The notes: generated from the sequence alone by a model not told the origin. Numbered from the stretch's first letter, positions 53,134 through 63,544 are shown. The stretch: 64,000 bases of DNA from Urechidicola croceus (GCF_001761325.1 NZ_CP017478.1:2625501-2689500); one strand, 5' to 3'. Made by a program: numbers and translations.

Positions 53134-54543
53134 ATGAAAAAAACCTTTAAACTCTTTTTACTCTTCTTATTATTGGGTCTTACTTATATAGTATACACCA
53201 ATTACAAAAAACTTAATATAATAAGTGGTTTTTCGGCTAAAATGATTGCTTCACAAGTATTTGTAGCTAATAGAGTTCAAGAATCGGTAGAACAATCCGA
53301 AAATAATTTTTCGCCTATTAATAGCGCTAAGAACATAATTGATTTTAAAAATAAAACAGTTACGTCATCGTTTTTTGGAATGAAAAAACGAAAAGCAATT
53401 TATAGAGAAGGTTTAGGAGCTGTTTTAGTAAACAAAGAGTACGATGAAAATACACCTTATTTAGTTCCTAAGAGAAATAAGACTCCAAAAAATTTGCCAT
53501 TTCCTTATGGTGAATTGCCTCAAAATGATACTGTTTTTTTAAATATCGATTATAATAAATTGAATAAAGTTGTAGACAACTACTTTGATAAAAACAATCA
53601 TCAAAGCACAACAAATTCTTTGTTAATTATATATAAAAATCAAATAATAGCCGAAAAATATGCCGATGGATTTGATAAAGACACGCGTATTTTAGGATGG
53701 TCCATGGGTAAAAGTCTGGTAAGTACTGTATATGGAGTTATGGAACAACAAGGGAAAGTTGATAGAAATGAAAAAGCTCCTATTGATACATGGAAAAATG
53801 ATGAGCGTTCAAAAATCACAATTAATAATTTACTGCAAATGAATAGTGGTTTGGAGTGGGTAGAGGATTACACTAAGATTTCTGATATTACCAAGATGTT
53901 GTATCTAGAAACTGATATGGCAAAATCTCAAATTGACAAACCATTGATTGGAAAGCCAAATGAAAGTTGGAATTATTCTTCAGGTACATCTAATTTGTTA
54001 TCTGGGATTTTAAGACAAAAGTTTAATTCACATCAAGAATATCTAGATTTTTGGTATACAGATTTTATTGATAAAATTGGTATGCATTCAATGATTATAG
54101 AAACAGATTTGGCTGGAAATTATGTAGCTTCCTCATATCCTTGGGCAACAACTCGAGATTGGGCAAAATATGGATTGCTATATTTGAACAAAGGTAATTG
54201 GAATGGAGAGCAAATCATAAATGAAGATTGGATTAAATATACAGTTACACCAACTAATGGTTCTGAAGGTGTGTATGGAGCACAGTTTTGGTTAAATGCA
54301 GGAGGGCACTTACTTGATGTACCAAAAGACATGTTTATGGCAGATGGTTATCAAGGCCAGCGAGTTATGATAATACCTTCTAAAGACTTAGTCGTTGTTA
54401 GGTTTGGTGTCAATTATAGTCAAATAGATAAATTATTAGCGCAAAGACCAGTAAAGGCAAATGAAAAAAAAGAAGTGGTTGAGTTTGAATTGGGTAATAT
54501 AGAGTATAACAATTTATTAAAAGATATTTTGGAAACTATATAA
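53134..54543 (+). CDS. Serine hydrolase (beta-lactamase class C family), membrane anchored
   Basis: A 469-residue protein with an N-terminal hydrophobic anchor (about 5-22), a 110-residue linker region, and a beta-lactamase/esterase domain with SMGK (Ser190-Lys193), the Tyr motif in WNYSSGTS, and MADGYQGQ near the end. Substrate unknown; 6-aminohexanoate-dimer hydrolase-like proteins share this layout. It stands alone on the plus strand between sufD and sufS, with its own promoter and terminator. Confidence 0.87.
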   Translation: MKKTFKLFLLFLLLGLTYIVYTNYKKLNIISGFSAKMIASQVFVANRVQESVEQSENNFSPINSAKNIIDFKNKTVTSSFFGMKKRKAIYREGLGAVLVNKEYDENTPYLVPKRNKTPKNLPFPYGELPQNDTVFLNIDYNKLNKVVDNYFDKNNHQSTTNSLLIIYKNQIIAEKYADGFDKDTRILGWSMGKSLVSTVYGVMEQQGKVDRNEKAPIDTWKNDERSKITINNLLQMNSGLEWVEDYTKISDITKMLYLETDMAKSQIDKPLIGKPNESWNYSSGTSNLLSGILRQKFNSHQEYLDFWYTDFIDKIGMHSMIIETDLAGNYVASSYPWATTRDWAKYGLLYLNKGNWNGEQIINEDWIKYTVTPTNGSEGVYGAQFWLNAGGHLLDVPKDMFMADGYQGQRVMIIPSKDLVVVRFGVNYSQIDKLLAQRPVKANEKKEVVEFELGNIEYNNLLKDILETI

Positions 54544-54544
54544 C

Positions 54545-54574
54545 AAAAAAGCCACTCATTTGAGTGGCTTTTTT
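54545..54574. terminator. Bidirectional terminator between serine hydrolase and sufD
   Basis: A 14-bp perfect stem AAAAAAGCCACTCA / TGAGTGGCTTTTTT (54545-54558 / 54561-54574) with A/T runs on both sides; serves both convergent genes. Confidence 0.88.
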
Positions 54575-54597
54575 ATATTTTATAATTTGATTTGAAA

Positions 54598-55920
54598 TTA
54601 CATTTCAAACCCTAACTTCACATTTAATTTATTGGCAATCAACTTTGTGATTCTTGTTTTTAATTCTGGAATTTTAATTTTTTCCACAACTTCGTTTCCA
54701 AATGCATACAATAATAATGCTTTCGCCTCTTTAGGTGGAATTCCACGAGATTGCATATAAAATAAAGCACTTTCATCTAATTGACCGATAGTACAACCAT
54801 GTGAACACTTCACATCATCTGCAAAAATCTCTAATTGAGGTTTTGCATTTATTGTTGCTTTATCACCAATTAAAATATTATTGTTTTGTTGAAAAGCATT
54901 TGTTTTTTGTGCTTCTTGATCTACAATAACTTTTCCATTAAAAACACCAGTAGATGATTCATCATAAATACCTTTAAACAATTCAAAACTTTCGCAATTT
55001 GGAAATTTATGATGTATTAAAGTATGGTTATCTACGTGTTGCTTTTTGTCTAAAATTGAAATTCCATTGATGTGAGATTCAAGATGTTCTCCTTCGTGAA
55101 AAAATTCAATATTATTACGAGTCAATTTTCCACCAAATGAAAAGACATTAACTGATGCAACACTGTGTTCTTTTTGTTGAACATATGTATTGTCAATTAA
55201 TGAAGCATTTTCATCATCATTTTGAATTTTATAGTAATCTATGATTGAACTTTTATCAGCATAAATTTCAGTAACAGTATTGGTAAGTACAACATTACTA
55301 CTTAAACTCTGATGACGCTCTATGATTTGAACTTGAGAATTTTTGCCAACAACCACTAAATTTCTTGGTTGTAATAAAATTTCTTTTTCACTTCCAGTAT
55401 AAAAATTTAGAATTTGAATAGGTTTTGGCAATACAACATTTTTTGGAATATTGATAAATGCACCTTCAATTGAAAAAGCAGTGTTTAAGTTGGTAACACT
55501 ATTATTTTTGTCTGAAATTTTATTGAAATACTTATCAATAATTTTTTTGTACTTAGGCTTTTTAAATGCCGATGACATTAAGCAAATATCATATCCATCA
55601 TGAGTAGTTGACGATAAATAAGAACTATAAACACCATCAATAAAAACTACTTTATAAGCGTCTATTTCGTGTACAAAGTATTTTTTTACATCTTTAAATT
55701 CAATTGTAGAATCTTTTGATGGAAATACACTATAATCGTGATTTAAGACAGATTTAAGTGAAGTATATTTCCATTCTTCATCTTTTTTAGTAGGAAAACC
55801 TTGTTTTTCAAAGGCAGAAATTGCTTCAGAACGAATGTCATGAACATTTGAATCTAAATCTAATTTTCCTTGGTTTTCAAAAACCATAAAAGACGATACT
55901 AATTTATCTTGTAATGACAT
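54598..55920 (-). CDS. sufD: Fe-S cluster assembly protein SufD
   Basis: A 440-residue scaffold subunit of the SufBCD complex. The N-terminal helical part (EAISAFEKQGFPTKKDEEWKYTS) is followed by a beta-helix core and a C-terminal segment with AKPQLEIFADDVKCSHGCTIGQLDESALFYMQSRGI (conserved Cys and His). It is the last gene of the sufABCD operon here and lies 3 bases after sufC. Confidence 0.95.
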   Translation of the reverse strand: MSLQDKLVSSFMVFENQGKLDLDSNVHDIRSEAISAFEKQGFPTKKDEEWKYTSLKSVLNHDYSVFPSKDSTIEFKDVKKYFVHEIDAYKVVFIDGVYSSYLSSTTHDGYDICLMSSAFKKPKYKKIIDKYFNKISDKNNSVTNLNTAFSIEGAFINIPKNVVLPKPIQILNFYTGSEKEILLQPRNLVVVGKNSQVQIIERHQSLSSNVVLTNTVTEIYADKSSIIDYYKIQNDDENASLIDNTYVQQKEHSVASVNVFSFGGKLTRNNIEFFHEGEHLESHINGISILDKKQHVDNHTLIHHKFPNCESFELFKGIYDESSTGVFNGKVIVDQEAQKTNAFQQNNNILIGDKATINAKPQLEIFADDVKCSHGCTIGQLDESALFYMQSRGIPPKEAKALLLYAFGNEVVEKIKIPELKTRITKLIANKLNVKLGFEM

Positions 55921-55923
55921 CTT

Positions 55924-56667
55924 TTATAAATTTTTAACCCAATCGTATCCTTTTTCTTCTAACTCGTAAGCCAATTCCTTACCGCCAGATTTCACAATTT
56001 TTCCATTGTGTAACACATGAACGAAATCAGGAACAATGTAGTCTAACAAACGTTGATAGTGCGTAATTACTAAAACTGCGTTATCTTTATTACGCAATTT
56101 ATTTACTCCATTTGCAACAATTTTCAAAGCGTCAATATCTAATCCAGAATCTGTTTCATCTAAGATTGCCAATTTAGGCTCTAGCATTGCCATTTGAAAA
56201 ATTTCATTACGTTTCTTTTCACCTCCTGAAAAGCCTTCGTTTAATGAACGAGATAAAAACTTACGATCCATTTCCAATAATTCTGATTTCTCTCGAATCA
56301 TTTTTAGCATGTCTTTTGCAGGAAGATCTTCAAAACCTAATGCTTTACGTTTGGCATTGATTGCAGTTTTAATGAAGTTTGTAGTACTTACTCCTGGAAT
56401 TTCAACAGGATATTGAAAACTCATAAAAATACCTTTGTGAGCACGTTCATCTGGTGATAATTCTAAAAGGTCTTCACCTTCAAGAGTTATACTTCCTTCT
56501 GAAACTTCATACGTTTCATTTCCTGCAACTACTGATGATAAAGTACTTTTTCCTGAACCATTTGGCCCCATAATCGCATGAACTTCACCTGCTTTTATTT
56601 CAAGATTTATTCCTTTAAGGATTTCTTTATCCTCAATTCCTGCGTGTAAATTTTCTATTTTTAACAT
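55924..56667 (-). CDS. sufC: Fe-S assembly ATPase SufC
   Basis: A 247-residue ABC-type ATPase: Walker [10 protein letters not shown] (34-42), signature [10 protein letters not shown], Walker [13 protein letters not shown], and the His switch in VITHYQR. It powers the SufBD scaffold. Lies 24 bases from sufB. Confidence 0.97.
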   Translation of the reverse strand: MLKIENLHAGIEDKEILKGINLEIKAGEVHAIMGPNGSGKSTLSSVVAGNETYEVSEGSITLEGEDLLELSPDERAHKGIFMSFQYPVEIPGVSTTNFIKTAINAKRKALGFEDLPAKDMLKMIREKSELLEMDRKFLSRSLNEGFSGGEKKRNEIFQMAMLEPKLAILDETDSGLDIDALKIVANGVNKLRNKDNAVLVITHYQRLLDYIVPDFVHVLHNGKIVKSGGKELAYELEEKGYDWVKNL

Positions 56668-56691
56668 TGTATATTCTATAGTTTTAAGAGA

Positions 56692-58140
56692 TTACCCTAC
56701 GGATCCTTCTAAACTGATTTCTAATAATTTTTGCGCTTCAACAGCAAATTCCATTGGTAATTTATTTAATACATCTTTACTAAAACCATTTACAATTAAT
56801 GCAATTGCTTTTTCAGTATCGATACCTCTTTGATTACAATAGAATAATTGGTCTTCACCAATTTTACTCGTTGTAGCCTCGTGCTCTATTTGAGCAGATT
56901 TATTTTTTGATTCTATATATGGGAATGTATGTGCTCCACATTGATTTCCCATTAAAAGAGAATCACATTGAGAGAAATTACGAGCATTTTCTGCACGAGA
57001 ATTTATCTGAACTAGACCCCTGTATGAATTTTGTGATTTTCCTGCAGAAATACCTTTAGAGATAATTGTACTCTTGGTATTCTTACCAAGATGAATCATC
57101 TTTGTTCCAGTATCTGCTTGTTGATAGTTATTTGTAACTGCTATTGAATAAAATTCTCCAACCGAATTGTCTCCTTTCAACACACAACTTGGATATTTCC
57201 AAGTAACAGCACTTCCAGTCTCAACTTGTGTCCAAGAAATTTTAGAGTTGGTATGGCATATTCCACGTTTTGTAACAAAGTTGAATACTCCACCTTTTCC
57301 TTCAGCATCTCCAGGAAACCAGTTTTGAACAGTTGAGTACTTAATCTCTGCATCATCCAATGCAATCAACTCAACAACGGCTGCGTGTAATTGATTTTCA
57401 TCACGACTTGGAGCAGTACAACCTTCAAGGTAACTTACATAACTTCCTTCATCGGCAATTACAAGTGTACGTTCAAATTGACCTGTTCCACTTTCGTTTA
57501 TTCTGAAATAAGTTGAAAGTTCCATAGGGCACTTTACACCTTTTGGAATATAACAGAAAGAACCATCAGTAAAAACTGCTGAATTTAATGCTGCATAGAA
57601 ATTATCTGTTTGAGGAACTACTGAGCCAATGTATTTTTTTACCAATTCTGGATGCTCTTGAATTGCTTCAGAAATTGGCATAAAAAGAATTCCTTTTTCT
57701 GCCAGAGTTTCTTTAAATGTTGTAGCAACAGAAACTGAATCAACAACAATATCCATAGCGATGTTGTTCATCTTCTTTTGCTCATCAATAGAGATTCCTA
57801 ACTTATTGTACATTGCCAATAACTCAGAATCAACATCATCCAAAGTTTTATTTGGATCTGCTTTTTTTGGAGCAGAATAATATGCGATATCTTGAAAATC
57901 AGGTTTTTTGTATTTCACATTGGCCCATTCAGGTTCTTCCATACTTTCCCAAATACGAAATGCCTCTAAACGCCAATTGGTCATCCATTCTGGTTCGTTT
58001 TTCTTTTTAGAAATTGCACGAACGATATCTTCGTTTAACCCTTTTGGAAATGTATCTGACTCAATAGCTGTATAAAAACCATACTCGTACTCTTTGGTTT
58101 TTAGTTCTTCTCTTAAATCGTCTTCTGTATATTTTGACAT
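56692..58140 (-). CDS. sufB: Fe-S cluster assembly protein SufB
   Basis: A 482-residue scaffold subunit. Motifs: [36 protein letters not shown] with conserved Cys, [17 protein letters not shown], and the C-terminal [25 protein letters not shown]. Lies 15 bases from sufA. Confidence 0.97.
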   Translation of the reverse strand: MSKYTEDDLREELKTKEYEYGFYTAIESDTFPKGLNEDIVRAISKKKNEPEWMTNWRLEAFRIWESMEEPEWANVKYKKPDFQDIAYYSAPKKADPNKTLDDVDSELLAMYNKLGISIDEQKKMNNIAMDIVVDSVSVATTFKETLAEKGILFMPISEAIQEHPELVKKYIGSVVPQTDNFYAALNSAVFTDGSFCYIPKGVKCPMELSTYFRINESGTGQFERTLVIADEGSYVSYLEGCTAPSRDENQLHAAVVELIALDDAEIKYSTVQNWFPGDAEGKGGVFNFVTKRGICHTNSKISWTQVETGSAVTWKYPSCVLKGDNSVGEFYSIAVTNNYQQADTGTKMIHLGKNTKSTIISKGISAGKSQNSYRGLVQINSRAENARNFSQCDSLLMGNQCGAHTFPYIESKNKSAQIEHEATTSKIGEDQLFYCNQRGIDTEKAIALIVNGFSKDVLNKLPMEFAVEAQKLLEISLEGSVG

Positions 58141-58155
58141 ATCTCTATCTTCTTT

Positions 58156-58485
58156 TTAAAGTGAAAAACTTTCACCACAACCACAAGTTCTATTGGCATT
58201 TGGATTATTAAATACGAAACCAGTCCCGTTTAATCCACCAGAATATTCTAATGTTGTTCCTACTAAATACAAAAAGCTTTTTTTGTCAACAATAATTTTT
58301 ACGCCATTGTCTTCAAAAACTTTATCATCTTCAATTTGACTTTTGTCAAATTTCAAATCATAAGAAAGCCCAGAACAACCACCGCTTTTAACTCCAACAC
58401 GCACGTAATCAGTCGAATAATCAAAGCCTTCTTCAGACATTAATTCGATTACTTTCTTTTTTGCTATTTCTGATACTTTTATCAT
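58156..58485 (-). CDS. sufA: Iron-sulfur assembly A-type protein SufA/HesB
   Basis: A 109-residue A-type carrier with the three conserved Cys: SGGCSGLSYDL and the C-terminal CGCGESF. It delivers Fe-S clusters to apoproteins. First gene of the sufABCD operon. Confidence 0.95.
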   Translation of the reverse strand: MIKVSEIAKKKVIELMSEEGFDYSTDYVRVGVKSGGCSGLSYDLKFDKSQIEDDKVFEDNGVKIIVDKKSFLYLVGTTLEYSGGLNGTGFVFNNPNANRTCGCGESFSL

Positions 58486-58519
58486 AATCTTAAGTATTTG
58501 ATTAATACTAAATCGGATG

Positions 58520-58527
58520 CAAATATA
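58520..58527 (-). promoter_or_regulatory. Probable -7 element of the sufABCD operon
   Basis: On the minus strand this reads TATATTTG, an exact TAnnTTTG match with its last base 35 bases upstream of the sufA start codon. No TTG was found at -33. No IscR- or Fur-like site was recognised in the 121-base gap. Confidence 0.45.
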
Positions 58528-58606
58528 GTGACAAAAAATGACTTTTCATCAGTAACTAAATCAATAAAATATATAGAATTATAACTAGTTACAATAGGAG
58601 TATTTG

Positions 58607-59689
58607 TTAATTTGGTGCTTGAAAATTTGGATTGTTCACAAATTCATCATCTGATAATGAAAGTAAAAACGCTTTTAAATCGGATTTGTCACTTTCGGTT
58701 AGTTGTACTCCTCCATCATTAATTGCTTTCATAAGTGGATCAATTGTTGGTGAATTAACGAGTCCTTCAGAATAGTGATTGATAACTTCTTCTAGTGTTT
58801 CGAAACGACCGTCGTGCATATAAGGAGCTGTAAATTTTAAGTTTCTTAAAGATGGTGATTTGAATTTACCATTATCAGCTGGGTCACCTGTTACTTGACC
58901 TAATCCTAAATCTGTAAAAGTTGCATCTAAACCATTGTTGTGAAATACATTATCTGTCCAAAGAGGATTATTTACATTACCATGACAATGAAAACAATCG
59001 CCACGAGTTTCATCCATAAAAATATCAAAACCGCTTAATTCAGAATCGGTTAATGAAATTTCTCCATTTAAATACTTATCAAATCTTGAATTTCCAGAAA
59101 TCAATGTACGTTCAAATTGAGCGATGGCTTTAGTGACTAAAACAGAATCAATTGTAGAGGTTCCAAATGCTTGCTCAAACAATTCGGGATACTCACTATG
59201 GTTTTGTAGACTTGAAACTGCGCTTGACCAAGTATTGTGCATTTCAATTGGATTTGTTACGGGTTCAAATGCTTGATTTTCTAAACTAAATGCTGAACCA
59301 TCCCAATTAAATTTTTCATCATAATTCCATACTAAATTAAATAGAGGCATTGAATTTCTAGAGCCAGATATTCCGTCAATACCTTCACTAAACCTATCTG
59401 AATCAGTAAAAGAATTTTCAGGGCTATGACAACTAGCACAGGATTGGGTTCCATTTGCAGAAAGTATTGGGTCAAAAAATAATTTTCGACCTAAAGCAAC
59501 ACCTTCAACAGTTTGAGGGTTGTTGAAGGGGATTACTGGTTGTATAAGATTATCTGAAAATAGTTTTGGTATTTCTAATGGTAATTCAGTAGGTGTATAT
59601 GGCACATACGTTTCTATACCACTATCTGAACAAGAGTAGAAAATTATTGAAATTGCGATTATAAATATTGTCTTATTGTGTAATTTCAC
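58607..59689 (-). CDS. Diheme cytochrome c peroxidase / MbnH-like lipoprotein
   Basis: A 360-residue lipoprotein (lipobox IFYSC, Cys20) with two c-type heme sites, CASCH (84-88) and CFHCH (232-236), and APYMHDGRFETL with Met291 as a likely distal ligand. This is the layout of bacterial diheme peroxidases and of MauG/MbnH enzymes. The adjacent overlapping MbnP-family gene favours MbnH, which oxidises a Trp of its MbnP partner to kynurenine to make a copper site. It overlaps that gene by 17 bases. Confidence 0.85.
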   Translation of the reverse strand: MKLHNKTIFIIAISIIFYSCSDSGIETYVPYTPTELPLEIPKLFSDNLIQPVIPFNNPQTVEGVALGRKLFFDPILSANGTQSCASCHSPENSFTDSDRFSEGIDGISGSRNSMPLFNLVWNYDEKFNWDGSAFSLENQAFEPVTNPIEMHNTWSSAVSSLQNHSEYPELFEQAFGTSTIDSVLVTKAIAQFERTLISGNSRFDKYLNGEISLTDSELSGFDIFMDETRGDCFHCHGNVNNPLWTDNVFHNNGLDATFTDLGLGQVTGDPADNGKFKSPSLRNLKFTAPYMHDGRFETLEEVINHYSEGLVNSPTIDPLMKAINDGGVQLTESDKSDLKAFLLSLSDDEFVNNPNFQAPN

Positions 59690-60425
59690 CTAAACTAAAT
59701 ACAGATTGTCCGTTTTGGTTCATCATAACTTGTGCGTCATAATTTCCCATTAAATCGATATTATACATACTTAAATCCCAAACATTAGGGTTTTTAAACC
59801 ATTCGGCAATATTCATTTCTACATTTAATGTTGCATCACTTGTAACGCTAAACCCTGGTAAGTTTACTTCAAAATAATTTTGTCCGAATTCGCCATTTGG
59901 TAATTTGGCAGTTCCCATATGATATGCAAAAGGGCTTTCGTTTCCGTTATCATCATATTTACCTTCAAATTGCATGAAATGGTATCCGCCACCTAACATT
60001 TCTGGCCAATTCCATGATGTAGAATTTAGGTCAGCATATTGCCCATCAATATTATCTTCTTGGTCAAAACCAAATGTGAATGAAATTCCACTGTAATTTT
60101 CAAATGGAACATTTGCAATTATTGTTGAGGTTGTTCCAGTTAAATCAACAAGGAGATATCCAGATAATTCAACAATTGTACCGTCAGATTTTCTTAATTG
60201 AATATCTGAAATTAAATACCTCAATTTGGTTATGCTCAATAGGTCATCATTTGCATTAGTATAATTTAATACATTAAAGTCGGATGGTGTAACACTTTCG
60301 CCATCCCAATTATGGTTAAAATTTACAATTAAAATACCACTTGTACTTGTGTATTCACTATCAGTATCGCAACTTGATATTAAAAAAATTAATGTTAATG
60401 TAATTAAAGCTTTTAATGATTTCAT
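59673..60425 (-). CDS. MbnP family lipoprotein
   Basis: A 250-residue lipoprotein (lipobox LISSC, Cys19). The MbnP pattern is visible: ILIVNFNHNWDG near 31-42, YLISDIQL, the central SWNWPEMLGGGYHFMQFEGKY region (Trp138, Trp140, His149), and FAYHMGTA (His169). In known members one Trp in this region becomes kynurenine and, with His, binds copper. Trp140 or Trp138 is the likely target here, by inference. Confidence 0.83.
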   Translation of the reverse strand: MKSLKALITLTLIFLISSCDTDSEYTSTSGILIVNFNHNWDGESVTPSDFNVLNYTNANDDLLSITKLRYLISDIQLRKSDGTIVELSGYLLVDLTGTTSTIIANVPFENYSGISFTFGFDQEDNIDGQYADLNSTSWNWPEMLGGGYHFMQFEGKYDDNGNESPFAYHMGTAKLPNGEFGQNYFEVNLPGFSVTSDATLNVEMNIAEWFKNPNVWDLSMYNIDLMGNYDAQVMMNQNGQSVFSLGEITQ

Positions 60426-61747
60426 TGTAATTTTATTTTAGTTATGAGTAGGTCTGTAAACCCTTTGTTTTCTGTTATATCATTATCAGAACTGCTGGTT
60501 TCCCCAACAATTATGATACTTTCATCATTTAATTCGACAGCGCTATATGCGATGTCAATATCTGTTCCACCAAAAGATTTTTGCCATTGCATATCTCCTG
60601 ATGCATTTATTTTGAATACCCAAATGTCATTTTGTCCAAAATTGGTTTCTAAATTAAAATCTTGACTTCTAGAACTTCCTGTTATAATAAAGCCATTATC
60701 TAAAGTTGGTGAAATATGTCTTCCAGCATCAAAACTGCTTCCACCAAAAGATTTTTCCCAAATTAGATTTCCACTTTCTGAGATTTTAATAAGCCATATA
60801 TCAGCAGCTCCTTTAGAGTTAGAAATATCTTTGTCATTACTTCGACTATCACCCACAATTAAGTAATTTCCATCATTAGTTTTACATATGCTTCTTGCTT
60901 CATCTATTTCGCTTCCACCAAAAGATTTTTCCCAAACCAGTTCTCCTTGTGAATTTACTTTTACAATCCAAAAGTCATAACTTCCCTTATTATTGGAAAT
61001 ATCAACATCTTCACTATCTGATGAACCAACTAATAAAAACCCTCCTTCATTACTTTCAATAACGTCGTAAACTGTATCGGTAAATGTGCCTCCAAAGTAT
61101 CTTCTCCATTCTTTATTTCCACTTGAATCAAGTTTTAATCCCCAATAATCTCCTCCAGCATGCCTGCTATAAGTTCTATCATTTCCTTCACCATTTGATG
61201 CACTCACATCGAGTGTTCCTCCAACAAAATAACCACCATCAGAAGTTTGAGTTACAGAATATCCTAAATCATTTCCAGAAAACCCATAAGATTTTTCCCA
61301 TTCAATAATTCCAGAGTTATCAGTTTTAACAACCCAAAAATCATTAAGACCTTCATTAGATGTTACGTCACGGTCTGTGCTATTTGAACTTCCAATTAAA
61401 ATAAATCCTCCATCTTGGGTTTGAGCAATGTCATAGGCTTTCTCAGAAATTGAACCTCCGTATAAATTTGACCATTGTAAGTCATTATTTATATCAAATT
61501 TCAATAGCCAATAATCATAATAATCGAGGCTTTCGTTAGTTAAAACATCTCCATCCTTACTTTGTGTAAATCCTAAAACAGCGTAACCACCATCAGTAGT
61601 TTGAATAACAGATTGTGCACTTTCGTTTTTTGATCCACCAAATGTTTTTGTGAATTCAATTTGAGGGCTTACCTCAGCAGGATTGTCATCATTTTTACTA
61701 CAATTTATTAAACAAAACGCTATTAAAATAAACAGTATTTTTCTCAT
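60422..61747 (-). CDS. Seven-repeat beta-propeller-like lipoprotein
   Basis: A 441-residue lipoprotein (lipobox CLINC, then SKNDD). It is built from seven repeats of about 55-60 residues, each with FGG(S/T), TxDGGYxxxG, SxDxDxxxxxGxxDxWxxK and a WxK strand. The FGG anchors read FGGSKNE, YGGSISE, YGFSGND, FGGTFTD, FGGSEID, FGGSSFD and FGGTDID. Seven units suggest a seven-bladed propeller. It probably sits on the cell surface. It overlaps the MbnP-like gene by 4 bases. Confidence 0.8.
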   Translation of the reverse strand: MRKILFILIAFCLINCSKNDDNPAEVSPQIEFTKTFGGSKNESAQSVIQTTDGGYAVLGFTQSKDGDVLTNESLDYYDYWLLKFDINNDLQWSNLYGGSISEKAYDIAQTQDGGFILIGSSNSTDRDVTSNEGLNDFWVVKTDNSGIIEWEKSYGFSGNDLGYSVTQTSDGGYFVGGTLDVSASNGEGNDRTYSRHAGGDYWGLKLDSSGNKEWRRYFGGTFTDTVYDVIESNEGGFLLVGSSDSEDVDISNNKGSYDFWIVKVNSQGELVWEKSFGGSEIDEARSICKTNDGNYLIVGDSRSNDKDISNSKGAADIWLIKISESGNLIWEKSFGGSSFDAGRHISPTLDNGFIITGSSRSQDFNLETNFGQNDIWVFKINASGDMQWQKSFGGTDIDIAYSAVELNDESIIIVGETSSSDNDITENKGFTDLLITKIKLQ

Positions 61748-61749
61748 TG

Positions 61750-63423
61750 TTAAAGGCCATTTTTTCGAACTACAAATAATCCTCCTTCAATATCATTAAT
61801 GATAATATTTCCACTTTCAAAATATGGATAAACATTCCAAACACCATTGAAACTAGTATTATTATGACTAGGAAAAGTATCAAAATAGCCTTCTTCAACT
61901 AAAGTTCCGTTTTCGATATTAGATATATCAATAAAACGAACACCTGCAGAATAATTTGCTAAATAAAAAGTATCACCTTTTACGTAGCCGTTATGATCAA
62001 TAGCAGCAGTAGGACCGGTATAAGTTGAGTGTAATGATGGATTATCCAAATCTGTAAAATCAAATACTAATGTTCGTGTATTTCCACCATTATTAAGTTC
62101 GTCAGTTTCATCACCAAGGATAAAATATTTTGAGTCTTCGGTAAACCAACCTTGATGAGTATAGCCAATATTACTATATGCTACCGTGCTAATAATAGTA
62201 GGGTTTGATTTGTCAGTTATATCAGCAATAACAACTTCGTTTTCGTTACTTCCAATTAATATTTCTTGACCAGTATAATCACTATCAGGTCCATTATAAG
62301 TTACTACTTGTGCATCATGACTATAACCTCCTGCAGAAAAACCTCCTGCTGAAACTGGGTTTATTGGATCCTGAATATTAACGAAATGTGCTCCACCTCC
62401 AAACGTTTGTGTACCGACAGCATAGGCATAGCCAGAATCTTCATTGATAACAATATTATGTGCTTTACCAAAAGCATTATAATGGGCATCGGCAGTAAAG
62501 TTTTGTACAATAGGATTGGTATTTCTTAATCTTGTTAAGTCAAATACTTGCATGCCATGATTTGAGGCTTCACTCACTATGAATGCGTGGTTGTTATATA
62601 CTTTTACATCTCTCCATAAACTATTAGTAGTTGCTGTTGGTAAAATTCCTATAATTTTTAAATTTTCAGTGTCTGAAATATCAACAAATGCTGTTCCAGT
62701 TGTCGTTCCAACCAAGGCATATTCTTTTCCTGTTTCAGGATCAGTCCAACCCCAAGAATCATTTCCTTCGGCTCCGTTTCCACCTAACTCATTTACTGGT
62801 ATATGAGCCATTAAATCATAACCGTCACAAGGATAATTACCAGCCATACCATCAACACAAGGATTTAGCGGCTCTACATAATCTTCATCACATGCATTAC
62901 CGATGCCATCTCCGTCATTATCACCTTGATCCTCATTTTCAGTAAATGGACAATTATCTTCAGTATCTATAATACCGTCGTTGTCATCATCATCATCACA
63001 AGCATCACCAATACCATCACCATCATTGTCTTCTTGATTAGGATTTTCAGTTAAAATACAATTATCATCACCATTTAAAATTCCGTCGTTATCTGTGTCT
63101 CCAGCGGCTTCACAAACATCTCCAATTCCATTAGAATTCGAATCGGCTTGATCAAAATTTGGAACGAATGGGCAATTATCTTCAGAGTCAATAATCCCAT
63201 CGTTATCATCATCATCATCACAAGCGTCACCAATACCATCATTATCATTATCTTCTTGATTAGGATTCGCAACATTTTCGCAGTTATCAAGTGTTCCCAT
63301 TATTTCATCATTATCTGGGTCTAAATCCACTTCATTGTCAGTACAACTTTGAAAAATAAGGACTGAAATTGTAATTACAAAAACATATAAAATTGCTTTG
63401 GGGAAATTTTTATCTATATTCAT
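61750..63423 (-). CDS. Choice-of-anchor B / LVIVD-like lipoprotein with thrombospondin type 3 repeats
   Basis: A 557-residue lipoprotein (lipobox IFQSC). Residues about 45-185 are calcium-binding thrombospondin type 3 repeats (DNDGIGDACDDDDDNDGIID and similar, with paired Cys). The rest is a propeller-like domain of LVIVD type (WGWTDPETGKEYALVGTTTGTAFVDISD, YNNHAFIVSEASNHGMQVFDL, NGYVKGDTFYLANYSAGVRFIDIS). This is the choice-of-anchor B family, found on bacterial surfaces. It is the first gene of a four-gene operon; TACATTTG on the minus strand at 63507-63514 may be its promoter. Confidence 0.87.
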   Translation of the reverse strand: MNIDKNFPKAILYVFVITISVLIFQSCTDNEVDLDPDNDEIMGTLDNCENVANPNQEDNDNDGIGDACDDDDDNDGIIDSEDNCPFVPNFDQADSNSNGIGDVCEAAGDTDNDGILNGDDNCILTENPNQEDNDGDGIGDACDDDDDNDGIIDTEDNCPFTENEDQGDNDGDGIGNACDEDYVEPLNPCVDGMAGNYPCDGYDLMAHIPVNELGGNGAEGNDSWGWTDPETGKEYALVGTTTGTAFVDISDTENLKIIGILPTATTNSLWRDVKVYNNHAFIVSEASNHGMQVFDLTRLRNTNPIVQNFTADAHYNAFGKAHNIVINEDSGYAYAVGTQTFGGGAHFVNIQDPINPVSAGGFSAGGYSHDAQVVTYNGPDSDYTGQEILIGSNENEVVIADITDKSNPTIISTVAYSNIGYTHQGWFTEDSKYFILGDETDELNNGGNTRTLVFDFTDLDNPSLHSTYTGPTAAIDHNGYVKGDTFYLANYSAGVRFIDISNIENGTLVEEGYFDTFPSHNNTSFNGVWNVYPYFESGNIIINDIEGGLFVVRKNGL

Positions 63424-63544
63424 AATAATGTAAAATTGGATTTAATTAATTTATTATCAAAAATCATGCTATAATTAATAAAAATTATAGAATTTTGTAC
63501 TCTCAACAAATGTATCAAATTCTTACACAAAATTATCTTTCAAT

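Noticed and set aside
59689-60425. Ordinary peroxide-detoxifying role for the diheme protein
   Set aside because: Not excluded, but the overlapping MbnP-family gene makes an MbnH-type role more likely; kept as an alternative only.
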